A stretch of 64,000 nt of DNA, taken from contig CM066033.1 of the NCBI GenBank assembly GCA_033557465.1, positions 19,469,080 to 19,533,079 of the forward strand. The letters run 5' to 3'. The stretch is from Ichthyophis bannanicus. Lineage: Eukaryota > Chordata > Amphibia > Gymnophiona > Ichthyophiidae. Below are positions 52,602-62,990 of this stretch, piece by piece. The notes beneath the pieces were generated by a model. That model was given only the letters and a program-made list of their open reading frames with translations, had not been told where the DNA came from and ran no database searches. The stretch's first letter is position 1; the number at the start of each line of letters is the position of its first letter. Made by a program: the position numbers and the translations under genes.

Positions 52602-52740
52602 AGTATACTGAGGGTGACACCTAGGGGAGCATCTCTCTATGTCAGAGCCTGTTTGCTGAGGCTTCTGACACTTTCTCTGTCTCCAACATCTGCTGACAGA
52701 GGGACTTAACCCACTTGTCTGGACTGGTCTAGCAAGATTC
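52602..52740 (-). repeat. Outer DIRS right inverted terminal repeat
   Basis: The reverse complement of the left repeat at 34566-34704, ending 'acttgtctggactggtctag' 'caagattcc'. Exon 6 of the KRAB gene lies 215 bases further on. Confidence 0.8.
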
Positions 52741-52954
52741 CAGGAAAGGAAATTAACAGCAAGTGAAATTTCTCCTTCGTGTTCCCTGTCTTTGTTCCAT
52801 ATCATTGCTACAGAAGGTACATAAAGCTTTCCACCAGGATACTTTAATTTTCAGAACTTGCAGGATTCCAATCATCCCACTTTTATCCAAGTGTTGCTCT
52901 TCTGACGTCTTACCTTTCCCTATCAATGAAGTTACTTTTCCATTTTTCTAACAG

Positions 52955-53062
52955 GCAGAAGAGGCTACTGTACGGATCCCACAGAAGAGAGCCTGAAAAT
53001 AGAAGAGGTTCATCTCAGGAACCAGCTGGAGGGAGGAGAGGAGAATACTGACACCAAGATGG
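52955..53062 (+). CDS. KRAB gene, coding exon 6
   Basis: A 108-base exon with acceptor 'tttttctaacag' and donor 'gtgagc', phase 1 on both sides. With the preceding G it reads GRRGYCTDPTEESLKIEEVH then LRNQLEGGEENTDTKM. This acidic 'EE-L--EE--' and 'EGGEENTDTK' type is the usual last linker before the zinc-finger exon in amphibian KRAB proteins. The zinc fingers are expected downstream, after 64 kb. The phase match supports membership of the same gene as exons 1-5. Confidence 0.83.
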
Positions 53063-53204
53063 GTGAGCCAAGAATTCCTTTATGATACAATCCTTGCTAT
53101 GTGCAGTGGAATATTTCTAAACTTAAGCATAGAGGGTGAATGTTAGGGCATATAAACAGAGAGATTCCAGTAAAGACAAAAGTAACTTAAATGCCCTTAA
53201 GTAT

Positions 53205-55400
53205 AGAGCAGGCATGTCCAACTTCGAACAGGTCGTGATTTACTTTTTCCGGCCAAAAGTGCCGGTGATCTACCTCCATGAAAATTAAGTTTCAAATTAG
53301 TTTCAAATTAAATTTTAACCCAATAAAGCTGGAGGATTCCTCCCCCACCTTTTTTTTAATGGACCTTCTGACATTTACTTGGATGTGATCAGCTGTTAAG
53401 CAAATTAAGCAAAAACAAAACAGAGAGACGAAGATCCAGTAAGAACTGTGAGGGGAAATGGAAAGTACATTTTTTCTTAAAGTTTTATTGAGTAATAACT
53501 TTCTTTATTTTTTATTGAGTAATTAGTGTTAAATTTAGGTTGAGTATTGATCCAGGCTCATCTTGCACAATCTTTAATATTTCGCTCTTACTCATTAGTG
53601 AGACGTCTGAGCCTGCATTTCATCCACCAGCTTTTTGAAGTTGAATGAATATTGTGTGAGGGCCAGTCTTAGGGAATCCTGGAGATGTTCATCTGTCATG
53701 TTGGAACGTTGTGTACTCTGTCATTTTCAGATGGGAAAATGCAGATTCACACAAATAAGTTGAACCGAAACAGGAGTGTACAGCTTCACTGCATCTTCTC
53801 AAGTTGGGAAATTTGTCTCTAGGCACTAGCTTCCAAAACGATTCTTGCTCAGCACAGGTCTTGAGAAAAATGTCATTTTTAAGGGTTAATGTTTTGTTTT
53901 CAAGAGATGTCTTGTTCAATGAGTAATTTTTACTCATAGCAGCTGCAGTTTCTTTAATGTCTACATCTACTTTGAATGTGTATGACAAGTACTCCACAAC
54001 TGTTCCAATTTTTTGGAAGCCACAGAATCTATTTTCGAACTCCTGGATAACAGAACAGATTTCTGTCACATACTTCTCTGAAAAACAAAATTTGGATTTT
54101 GTCCCAGATGGTCCTGTGTATTAGGGAAATGATCAAAAGTGTTGTTTGCAAGGTCAATCATCATTAGCTCAAATTTGCTCTTGTAGGATGAAACTGTACT
54201 CATCATCTTTCCAATGCATTTGTTTTTACCTTGTAATTCAAGGTTCATATCACTCAGGTCGCCTGTAAAGTCAGCGATAAAAGCCAGATCACATAACCAC
54301 TCCTCATCTTCCAACTCTGCTTGGTCATCTCCCCTCTCCTTCAAAGAACTTCTTATTTCATTCAGCAAATCACAAAATCTTTGCAGAAATTTGTGCCTAC
54401 TTAGCTATCTTACATCTGTGTGCAAAATGATTTCCACTGCCCCTTCATCAAGAGTAAGATTGAAAAGCCATCTTTGAAGTGATCTTCCGCGAACTGAATT
54501 TACAATTTTGAAAGTGATGTCCATGACAGTCCTTGTATTGAGTCTCTTGCTTGCCAAAACTTGCTGGTGAATGATGCAGTGGTAAGAAAGGAAATCTGGG
54601 AAGTCGTCATGCTGTCTACAGAGGGCTATGAAACCGTTATCCTCACCTGTCATTGCTCTTGCTCCTTCAATGGTGATGAAATCAAATCTATGCAATGGAA
54701 GATTACACTTTGTCACAAAAGAATGGAAAGAACTGAATATTTCCTGACCGGTAGTTCTCCCTTTTAAAGAATCATTCCAAGTAGTTCTTCTTTAACACTG
54801 AAGCCTTCAAAAACCATTCGGATAAAGACTGGTAACTGGGCTATGTCTCTTATGTCTGTAGATTCATCCAGTTGAAGTGAGAAAGCAAGACAATTTGAAA
54901 CATCCTCAACAATTGTTCAGTTGTGTCTCCACATATCTTTTCTATTCGTCGCACGACAGCGTTTCTTGACAATTGTACATCTTGAATAGCAGCTATGATC
55001 TCTTTCTTACTTCTAAATCCTTCAAAAAGATTGTAAGCCGCTTCAAGAAAACAATCTTTTACAAATTCCCCTTCAGCGAAAGGTTTGCATTTCTTTGCAA
55101 TCAGGTTGCTGACCTTGAAGGATTCTATGCTTGCATTGACCGAATGTGACCTTGGCTGAGTAGCCAATTTCGATTTAAGTTCTTACAAATTTCACTTTTG
55201 GGTAGAAAATCAGCATCAAACCTATTGCTATGCAGAGCCTTATAATGATGTTCCAAAATACCCTTTTTGGGCAAGGATACTGCGGCGTTATAAATTAGAC
55301 AACACCTCTTGTCTTTCTTTATGATGAAGAAGTAGTCCATTTCCCATTCATCATGAAAGTGGTAGGTTTTGCTCTTCTTTGGAACACTCATCTTCGTTAT
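53205..55400 (-). pseudogene. hAT transposase with BED finger, broken
   Basis: Minus strand, in order: N-terminal BED-like finger ('CCLIYNAAVSLPKKGILEHH' and a following H at 'YKALH', near 55310-55250), 'NASIESFKVSNLIAKKCKPF' (55130), core 'KCNLPLHRFDFITIEGARAM' (54700), 'DFPDFLSYHCIIHQQVLASK' (54590), 'EWLCDLAFIADFTGDLSDMN' (54300) and the C-terminal dimerisation motif 'STYLCESAFSHLK' (about 53760-53720). Frame changes occur near 55150, 54800 and 54070 and a stop near 54405. The left edge 'caggcatgtccaacttcgaa' at 53207 looks like a hAT terminus. The right terminus was not found. It resembles the ZBED5/GTF2IRD2-like group of hAT proteins. Confidence 0.85.
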
Positions 55401-55439
55401 ACTGGGGTGGCTGCTAAGTTAGTATAAACACTGGCTGAA

Positions 55440-56170
55440 ACTGGTCCAAAACTGTCACTTCGACTTCTGCAACAGACTGTTGCAGGGTCTACCTGCAAAG
55501 ATTTTCCACATACTCCAATGAATGCAAAATATCACAGCCAAGATCACCTGCAAAGCCAGACTAACTGACCATGTCACTCCCCTCCTATATGCCCTACACT
55601 GGCTCCCAATAGAAAGCCGGATCAGATACAAACTACTTGTAGCATCATTCAAACTCATCAACAATGTTGCTTCCTCTTTCCTCTCAACCCTCCTCCTCAC
55701 CCCAACAAACAGAACACGCAGGGAGAATGCCACTCACTCCTTAACAATCCCACCCTCCATCCGAAAAACAAAGCAAACCAGCAGCTCCAGAGCATTCTCC
55801 TATGCTGCACCCAACATCTGGAACACCCTCCCACTGCACATCCGCACAACAAAAGACCTCAAAGAGTTCAGAAAGCACCCAAAAACCCACCTCTTTACTA
55901 TGCACTACGGTACAGAAAACTCATATCCAAACACACATGCACCACAGGGACAGCTCACCCAACCCAGATAAACGCCGTATAAAACAAACGTAAGCATGAA
56001 AATTCCTGTATATAGCCAAGTTGTACATAGTTCCTAAAAAATTGTAACTCCAACCCACTGACCCTACCTGCAAATCAGGTTACCTGTAAAAAGATTATTT
56101 TTGTTCCTTGTAAACCACCCCTGATCTCTGGAAGGGGAGGTATAGAAATGTAACAAATAAAATAAACAAA
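55440..56170 (+). pseudogene. L2-type LINE, 3' end of ORF2 and tail
   Basis: 'DFCNRLLQGLP' (55455), 'HVTPLLYALHWLPIESRIRY' (55570) and 'APNIWNTLPLHIRTTKDLKE' (55815) are the RT-distal part of an L2 LINE. A 3'UTR follows, with the tail 'cctgatctctggaaggggag' 'gtatagaaatgtaacaaat' (56107-56160). It is a different subfamily from the copies at 2.7 and 25.9-29.4 kb. Confidence 0.83.
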
Positions 56171-56199
56171 AATACAGAGCTTAAAGATTCCAAATTACC

Positions 56200-59100
56200 C
56201 CTGTCTACCGATAACCAGCCCTCACTTGGTTTGCAGCGTGTCATGCTGTGAGGGCTTGTGTGCATCAGTAATGCTGAGGGCTAAGCTATCGGTAGTTTAA
56301 CTACTGGCAGGGTCTCCCAAAATGGACAGGTCTCAGCTGAGGTGCCAGACCAAGACAAACCACCCATCTGGGCCACAGTAGAATGGGACAGTGTTGGCAG
56401 CAGAGGATCATATTTCTGTGGCAACAGCAATAGCACTAAACTTAAACAGTGCAGAAGAAAGGCCTGACAATCTACTTCCGTATCTTGCCACAAAAACCCA
56501 TTGGATAGTCACAACAAAACAAATTGCACAAATTCCATAGTGCTGGAAGATGAGACTCCCCAGCTCGGAAGGCACTAAACTAGCTATTGGGGAGGAGCTG
56601 AAGACTTTTCAGATTAAAGCCAGCATTTATTATGTGGTTGGATCAAAATCCTCGGGACGACTAACTGCTGATGTAGCTGTGCATGAAATGAGAGTCAGAA
56701 GCTGCAAAGATGTTTAACATATTGGGACATGGAACATATGAAGCATGAACCAAGGGAAGTTGGAGGTGGTCTAAAATAAAATGGAACATGTTCAACTTGA
56801 TCTGTTGGGTGTCAGCGAACTAAAATAGGCTGGCACTGGGCATTTTGCATCAGATGATCACATGGTCTACTGTGCTGGAAATGAAAGACAAAGAATTGGT
56901 GTTGAATTTATAATTAAGAAGAAACTTGCAAGAACTGTAATGAAAAACAATGCAGTCAGTGATTGCTTAATTTCTTTTTGTCTATGAGGAATGCCTTTCA
57001 ACACATCTATAATTCAAGTATATGCCCCAATAACAGCCGCAGAAGAGAATGAAATTGATGAGTTCTATAAACAAGCACAAGCTGAAATTGACAGAACATG
57101 CAAACAGGATATCCTGATAGTCATGCAAAAGTTGGCAACAAAGAAGAAGGCAAAATGGTTGGAAAATATGGACTTGGCAACAGAAATGAAGCTGGAGAAA
57201 GACTGATAGAATTCTGCAAGGCCAACGATCTATTAATCTCAAACACCTCCTTCTAGCAACACAAGCGGCGACTGTACACATGGACTTCACCCAATGGATG
57301 GTACAAAAATCAAATTGACTACATCTGTGGAAGTCAATGATGGAAATACTCTATACCATCAACAAAGACAAAACCTGGAGCTGACTATGGTACAGATCAC
57401 CATCTACTAATACGCAAACACAATCTAAAGTTGAAAAAGGTCAAGCCACTTATGAAAGTAGCAAAATATGACCTTGAGAATATGCCACTGGAATTTAAAG
57501 ACTGCAAAATCGATTTTCTGCTTTAGATATAAATGACAGAGCTCCAGAAGACTTATGGGAAGACAGCAATAAGGCTGTGTTCGGAAGAAAGTGAGAAGTC
57601 TCTACAAAAGGTGAAAAAGCAAAAACGGTCAAAATGGATGACTGATGATACTCTGAAAATTGCCCAAAAACGAAGAGAAACTAAAGTCAAAGGAGAAAGA
57701 AAGGCAGTCACAGAATTCAGAGATCTTCAACGTGCAGAAAGACAAGACAAGGAGAAGTACTACAATGACACATGACAGGAAATAGAAGCAGAAACTATTA
57801 GAGGAAGAACAAGATCGGCTTTCCCATAGAAGTATTACAGCAATCTGATACAGCTGTTACCATACTTACAAGGAAATTTGGAAGAAATATCATGGCCAAC
57901 TGACTGGAAAAGATCTATGTTTATACCAACACTAAAGAAAGGTGATTCAACTGACTGTAGAAATTATCGCACAGTCGCTCTGATCCTACATGCCAGCCAG
58001 ATTCTACTGAAGATTATTCAGAGACTACACCATTCCTGGAAGGAGAACTACCTGAAGTGCAAGAAGGTTTCAGGAAAGGGCGAGGAATGAGAGACATCAT
58101 CATGGATGTAAGATGGATCCTTGAAAAGACCAAAGAATACCAAAAGGATATCTATGTGTGCTTTACAGCAAGGCTTTTGACTTTGTAAACAATGAGAAAC
58201 TCTGGGCCACATTAAGAAGCATGGGTGTACCAGAAAGCCTGATTGTTCTCGTGCACAACCTTTACATTGATCAAGAAGCAACAGTTCAAACGGAACAAGG
58301 AGAAACAGAATGATTTAAAATCAGCAAAGGTGTAAGGGGGCATACTTTCCCCCACCTGTTTAATTTATTTGCAGAACAAATCATCAGAGAAGCAGGATTG
58401 TATGAAAACAAGAGAGGTGTTTAAGATTGGTGGAAGACTCATCAACAACCTTCACTATGCTGATGATACCACTTTACTGGCTGAAAATGAAGACTATCTG
58501 AAACATTTGCTTCTCAAAATCAAGGAACAGTCTTAAAATGGGCCTGCACCTTAATGTAAAGAAGACAAAAATCATGAAATAATGAACAACTGTATCCTAG
58601 GATCAACTATCATTAAAGAAGCAACAAGCAGTCAAGAAATCTGACGACGCATTGCTCTTGGTAGAATGGCTATGAAGGACTTAGACAGAATTCTCAAGAG
58701 TAGAGATGTCTCTCTCCATACAAAAATTCAACTTGTTCAAGCCATGGCATTTTTAATGTCATATGGATTTGAAAGTTGGACAGTGAAAAAGACAAGACAG
58801 GAAGAAAATTGATGCCTTTGAATTATTGTGCTGTTCACAAATACTGTGTATACTATGGATTGCCCGAAAAACAAATCAGTCAATACTAGAGATCAAACCT
58901 AAGCTTTTTTTAGAAGCTCAGATGACAAGACTTTGACTTTCATACTTTGGGCATGTCATGCGAAGAGAGAGATCATTAGAGAAAGAGAAAGACATCATGC
59001 TTGGCATAGTAGAAGGTCAACGCAAAAAAGGAAGGCCAGCAATGAGATGGATCAATACAATAACAGCAGCTTTGGGTGCCATTCTGTCAACAGTGAGCCG

Positions 59101-59205
59101 CCTTACTGAAGACCGAACACAGTTTAGAACAACTATCCAGAGGGTCGCCATGAGTCAACACTTAACAATAACAACAGCCGATAACCAGATTAATATGAAT
59201 AAAAT
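56200..59205 (+). pseudogene. RTE-clade LINE (BovB-like), decayed
   Basis: Endonuclease blocks: 'MNQGKLEVV' (56745), 'LDLLGVSELK' (56795), 'IIQVYAPITAAEENEIDEFY' (57008), 'KVGNKEEGKMVGKYGLGN' (57125, another frame) and 'YGTDHHLLIR' (57390). RT blocks: 'WPTDWKRSMFIPTLKKGDST' (57895), 'CRNYRTVALILHASQILLKI' (57955), 'GFRKGRGMRDIIMDVRWILE' (58065), 'GVRGHTFPHLFNLF' (58335) and the catalytic 'HYADDTTLLAENEDYL' (58455). C-terminal: 'FGHVMRRERSLEKEKDIMLG' (58945). There are stops or shifts roughly every 100-200 bases. The 5' part 56200-56690 is probably its UTR. Confidence 0.87.
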
Positions 59206-59290
59206 ATGACATCTAAAATGCTGGTATGTAAATGCTAGAAGTCTTAAAAAAAAAAAAAGATGGGAGAGTTAGAATATATAACACTAAAGG
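59190..59290 (+). pseudogene. CR1 ORF2 start, short fragment
   Basis: 'attaatatgaataaaatatg' through 'tgggagagttagaatatata' corresponds to the start of ORF2 of the CR1 at 19840-19740 (complement), 'NARSLKNKMGELEYIA'. It is cut at about 59290 by a DIRS terminal repeat. Confidence 0.75.
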
Positions 59291-59814
59291 AGTAATTAGA
59301 GCTTACCTGCTAATTAGCGTTCCTGAAGGAACTCCAGTCCAGTCCCTTTCCTCTGGGTTGTGCTTCCCTTTCAGTAGCTTGGAGACCGAGTACGTCATCC
59401 TTTTGATGACACTGGAGTATATATACCATTGGCACCTCCCACCACCTCCAGTATCCTATTGACAAAGCAAACGTAACGGAGAGACAATGAAACAGAGTAA
59501 AACTAAAAACTCCACTAACTATAACTAACCGGAAAAATTGTAAACCATTCTTAACCTTTCTCCTATCACTATTCATACTACCTCCCCATTAACCCCAGGA
59601 GGATTTCCCCACCTCCCCGAAGAAGAGGAGGAGGCTGCTTACCTGAATCATAATTTGCCCCCCAAAAGTCTCTGGACAGGGACACCCACTGGTCCATTCT
59701 GCCGCTCTGAGTCCACCCTCTCAGCGATGAGTCTTCTGAAAGGGAATAACACTATCGCATATAACCTCTTCGGGCTGAAGACGCCACTTCGCAGAAACCT
59801 GGGTGGGATCAGGG

Positions 59815-59910
59815 ACTGGACTGGAGTTCCACCAGGAACGCTAATTAGCAGGTAAGCTCTAATTACTCCTTCCTAAGCGTCCCTCCAGTCCAGTCCCTTT
59901 TCTCTGGGAT
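59815..59910. repeat. DIRS internal complementary region (antisense element)
   Basis: 'gggactggactggagttcca' (59816) and 'cgtccctccagtccagtccc' (59879) face each other within about 90 bases, with 'ctaattagcaggtaagctct' 'aattac' in the middle. This is the same layout as 52301-52385. Confidence 0.7.
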
Positions 59911-59923
59911 GTTACAGAGCATT

Positions 59924-60325
59924 TCAAGAATGGGAGGGACCCGCGATACCGGACCGAAGAGCCGCTCCCCTAATCTTAGCCTGACCATCTAAGCGAAAGT
60001 ACTTGGTGAATGTATGCAGGTAGGCCCACATAGCCACCCTACAGATGTCTAGCGGCGGAACCAGACTGAATTCCGCCCACAAGGCCGCCTGCGCCCACGT
60101 AGAATGAGCCCTGAAAACCCCCGGCATGGGTCTTTTTTTCAGAATGTATGCCGAAGCAATGGCTTCCTTAATCCATCTGGAAATTGAAGCCTTGGCTGCC
60201 GCCTCCTCTTTCTGTGGTCCCTCAAACAAGACAAACAAACAAACTGATCTACGAAACACCACCATCCTGTCAATATAGTGCTTCAGGACCCTGCACACAT
60301 CCAGTCGGTGCAAACGAGCATCCAT
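59924..60325 (-). pseudogene. DIRS tyrosine recombinase, C-terminal part
   Basis: An open minus-strand frame: 'RVLKHYIDRMVVFRRSVCLF', 'VLFEGPQKEEAAAKASIS', 'PGVFRAHSTWAQAALWAEFS' and 'DICRVAMWAYLHTFTKYFRL' ending near 59980. The RAHS motif keeps its Arg. The second Arg of H-x-x-R is Trp (HSTW). The presumed nucleophile Tyr is in 'TKYFRLD'. Some 130 codons are uninterrupted. Confidence 0.82.
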
Positions 60326-60691
60326 TGTCCTGCGCTACTCCTTTGAGTAGGCCGGAAGAGAAACCGGTTGATTCGAATGAAAGGGGGAGACTACTTTGGG
60401 CAAAAAGGAAGGTACTATCCGCAGGACCACCTTTTCCTTGAAAAAGCTCATGAATGGAGGCCGACATGAAAGTGCCCGGAGTTCCAAAATACGTCTAGCT
60501 GAACAGATCGCAACCAAAAACACTGTTTTGAGGGTCAAGTCCTTCAGGGAGGCTCGCCCTATCAGCTGAAAGGGATCCCCTCAACTAGTGCGTTAAGCAC
60601 GAGATTGAGGTCACAAGGAGGACGTGAGGATCTTTGCTGAGGCCGTAAACCTCTCACCACTTTAAGGACCTGCCCGACGTCTGGGTGTACC

Positions 60692-60745
60692 CCTAGTGAC
60701 TTACCTCGGTAACAGGCAGTACGTTACCTCGGTAACAGGCAGTAG
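60692..60745 (+). repeat. Short tandem duplication of 24 bp
   Basis: 'ttacctcggtaacaggcagt' occurs at 60700 and 60725 within the DIRS pol region, a local duplication. Confidence 0.85.
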
Positions 60746-60889
60746 CTGCTAACTGCACTCTTAAAGAACTGGCTGCCAGGCCTTTGAAACCCGGCCTGTA
60801 AGTCCAAGACGTCTGGCACAGAGACCGCCATAGGCCTCTTTTCCCAGACCACACACCAGCCTTCAAAGATGCACCAGACTCTCACATAA

Positions 60890-61258
60890 GAGACGGCTAA
60901 GGGGAGATATGATAGAAGTCTATAAATTAATGAACGGAGTGGAATGGGTAAACGTAGATTGATTGTTTACATTATCAGAATATAGAAAGACTAGGGACAT
61001 GCAATGTAGCTACAGGGTAAACTATTTAAGACAAATAAAAGAAAATAATAAGTTCCTGGAGGAAAGGTCCATAAACCATTATTAAAAGGGGACCCAGGAT
61101 ATCAATGCTTAACCAGAATACAAGCATTGTGGAATCTGTGTCTTTTGGGGTAACTGCTTGGTAAGTATGACCTAGATTGACCACTGTTGGAAACAGAATG
61201 CTGGGCTTGATGGACATTGGTCTGACCCAGTATGGCACATCGTATATTCTTATGAGAG
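60890..61258 (+). repeat. CR1-type 3' end inserted in the DIRS element
   Basis: 'ggggagatatgatagaagtc' 'tataaattaatgaacgg' begins it, and 'gttggaaacagaatgctggg' 'cttgatgg' followed by 'ctgacccagtatggcac' with 'attcttatga' ends it. It is the same family as the minus-strand 3' end at 15296-15720, here in forward orientation and 5'-truncated. Confidence 0.85.
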
Positions 61259-61259
61259 G

Positions 61260-62700
61260 CAGGTCGAACGCTTCTGCACATTTAGTAAGGTCGTGATCAT
61301 CATCCTGGAGTACCCACACTTTTGCAGCTTTGCCCTTTCAAGAGCCAAGCCGTAAGTGAGAATCAACCCACCTGCGGCATCTGGACTGGACCCTGAATTA
61401 GGAGGTTGTCTCTTACCAGATGTCACCAGGGGCAATCGGCCAGTAGCCTCACGAGGTCGGCATATGACGGTCTCCGTGGCCAATCCAGGGCTATCAGAAC
61501 TACCAGTCTCGGATGGGCTTCTATGCTCTGGAGGACCCATAGAGGAAACACATACAAAACCCCCTCCGAGGGCCATCTCTGAACGAGAGCATCTAGGCCC
61601 TCCGACATCCTTTCCTTTCTTCTGCTGAAGAAGCGGCTTGCTTTGGCCGACCCCTATCTTGCCATGAGGTCCATGATGGGTTGACCCCATCGGTGTACCA
61701 CCTGGTCGAACACTTCCTGAGCCGGGTCAAGGTGGATCATGGAGAATGGGAACTCTCATTCTCCATGATCCACCTTGACCCGGCTCAGGTAGTCCACAGT
61801 GACGTTCTCTACCCCGGCTACATGCACCGCCGACAAAGCCTGGAGATTGACTTCGGACCAATCAAGCAGCCGCTCTGCCTCCTCCTTCAGGGGAGGACTG
61901 CTCGTGCCGAATGATATAGGCCACTGTAGTGACATTGTCCGAGAACACCTGGACTGCCTTCTGTCGGACCTAGCACTCGAACGCTCTGAGCGCCAGTGCT
62001 ACTGCTCGCATTTCTACCCTGTTTGTTGACCACCAAGCCTCCGGGACATTCCAGCACCCCTGGGCAAAGTGCCCCTCGCAGTGAGCCCCCCCCCAGCTGA
62101 CCAGACTGGCATCTATCATCAACTGAATCCACCGCAGGGACTCGAGAGGCATCCCCTGCTCCAGCTTCCCTAGCTGGAGCCACCAGTCCTGGGCTGTCCT
62201 GGTCACCGGAGGACATGATAGCACCATGGACAAAGGCTGATGCTGATGAGACCAGTGACGGAGAAGGGATCACTGGAGAAGTCTCATGTGGGCCCTCGTC
62301 CAGGGTACGAGCTTGATCGTCGCCGCCATGGTCCCCAGAACTTGGAGATAATGCCAGGTGGTGGGCACCCTCATGGCCAGAAGCTGACCCACCAGACGCC
62401 AAAGCTCCCTCGTCCTCTGAACTGGCAAGAACACCTTGCCTAAGCAGGTGTCGAACCTTGCCCCGAGATACTTGATCTCCTGGGAGGGAACCAATCTGCT
62501 CTTGGACAAGTTGATTACCCACCCCCAGCTCCTCAAGAGATTGACTACCTTGGTTGTTACCTCTACACTCTCCTCCTTGGACTTGGTGTGGATTAACCAG
62601 TCGTTGAGGTACGGGTGGACCAGGATCCCTTCTTTGCAAAGAGTTGCTGCCACCATGACCATCACCTTGGTAAAGTAATGCCTGAAACTGAAAGTGTCCC
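61260..62700 (-). pseudogene. DIRS reverse transcriptase and RNase H region (antisense)
   Basis: Minus strand: 'MMVMVAATLCKEGILVHPYL' then 'NDWLIHTKSKEESVEVTTKV' (62665-62560), where the catalytic motif reads YLND and not YLDD. 'LSKSRLVPSQEIKYLGARFD' (62500), 'PVQRTRELWRLVGQLLAM' and 'APLVPWTRAHMRLLQ'-like end at 62270 follow. Then a shifted region with an RNase H-like 'VEMRAVALALRAFEC', and 'DALVQRWPSEGVLYVFPLWV' (61600), the same spacer as at 51195. There are several frame changes. Confidence 0.82.
61716..61789. repeat. Perfect 33-bp hairpin
   Basis: 'cctgagccgggtcaaggtgg' 'atcatggagaatg' at 61716-61748 is exactly mirrored at 61757-61789. The spacer is 8 bases (ggaactct). It lies in the DIRS pol remnant. 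Confidence 0.95.
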
Positions 62701-62990
62701 ATAAGTATGTATGTATTTATTTATTTACATTCTCTTATATACCGCGCTATTCTGCATCAGTGCGGTTTACATTGAACAAACTGAAATTACATTGAACAGG
62801 GCATTATAACTTGGAGATAACTATTTTACAGGGAACATGGGCTATGGAGGGTTAAGTGGCTTGTCCAAGACCACAAGGAGCACCTGTGGGACTAGAAACC
62901 CCAGTCCTTCCGGCCCAAGGTTGCGGTCATCTAGTGGGATTTGAACCCCCAACCTTCCGGCCTGAAGTACTTTGCCCCAACCCCGTCATC
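62701..62990 (-). repeat. tRNA-type SINE, minus strand
   Basis: The reverse complement of the SINE at 35790-36065: head 'ttgggggttcaaatcccact', body 'ctccttgtggtcttggacaa' 'gccacttaaccctcc', tail 'gtaaaccgcactgatgcaga' with 'gcggtatataagagaatg' and 'taaataaataaatac'. It ends the recognisable DIRS pol at 62700. Confidence 0.8.

Larger units (their letters stand above)
34566..52740 (+). mobile_element. Outer DIRS element, 18 kb with nested insertions
   Basis: Inverted terminal repeats of about 140 bp bound it: 34566-34704 and 52602-52740. They share, inverted, 'ccagacaagtgg', 'cagatgttggagaca', 'gctcccctaggt' and 'tcaccctcagtat'. Near the right end, 52301-52385 is an internal complementary region. 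Between the repeats are a gag start (about 35371-35490), an insertion of 13.6 kb, then gag remainder, RT, RNase H-like and tyrosine recombinase remnants (49161-52210). Without the insertion the element would be about 4.5 kb, a normal DIRS size. All coding parts are broken. It lies in intron 5 in the sense orientation. Confidence 0.8.
59296..62700 (-). mobile_element. Antisense DIRS element, left end missing
   Basis: Minus-strand order: RT region (62700-61890), RNase H/spacer, recombinase (60325-59924), internal complementary region (59910-59815) and terminal repeat (about 59400-59296). 'gcgttcctgaaggaactcca' at 59323, its partner 'ggagttccaccaggaacgc' at 59830 and 'cgtccctccagtccagtccc' at 59879 belong to the same terminal family as the inner DIRS (35508, 49140). 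A CR1 3' piece (60890-61258) is inserted. The 5' part ends at a SINE at 62701. Confidence 0.78.
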
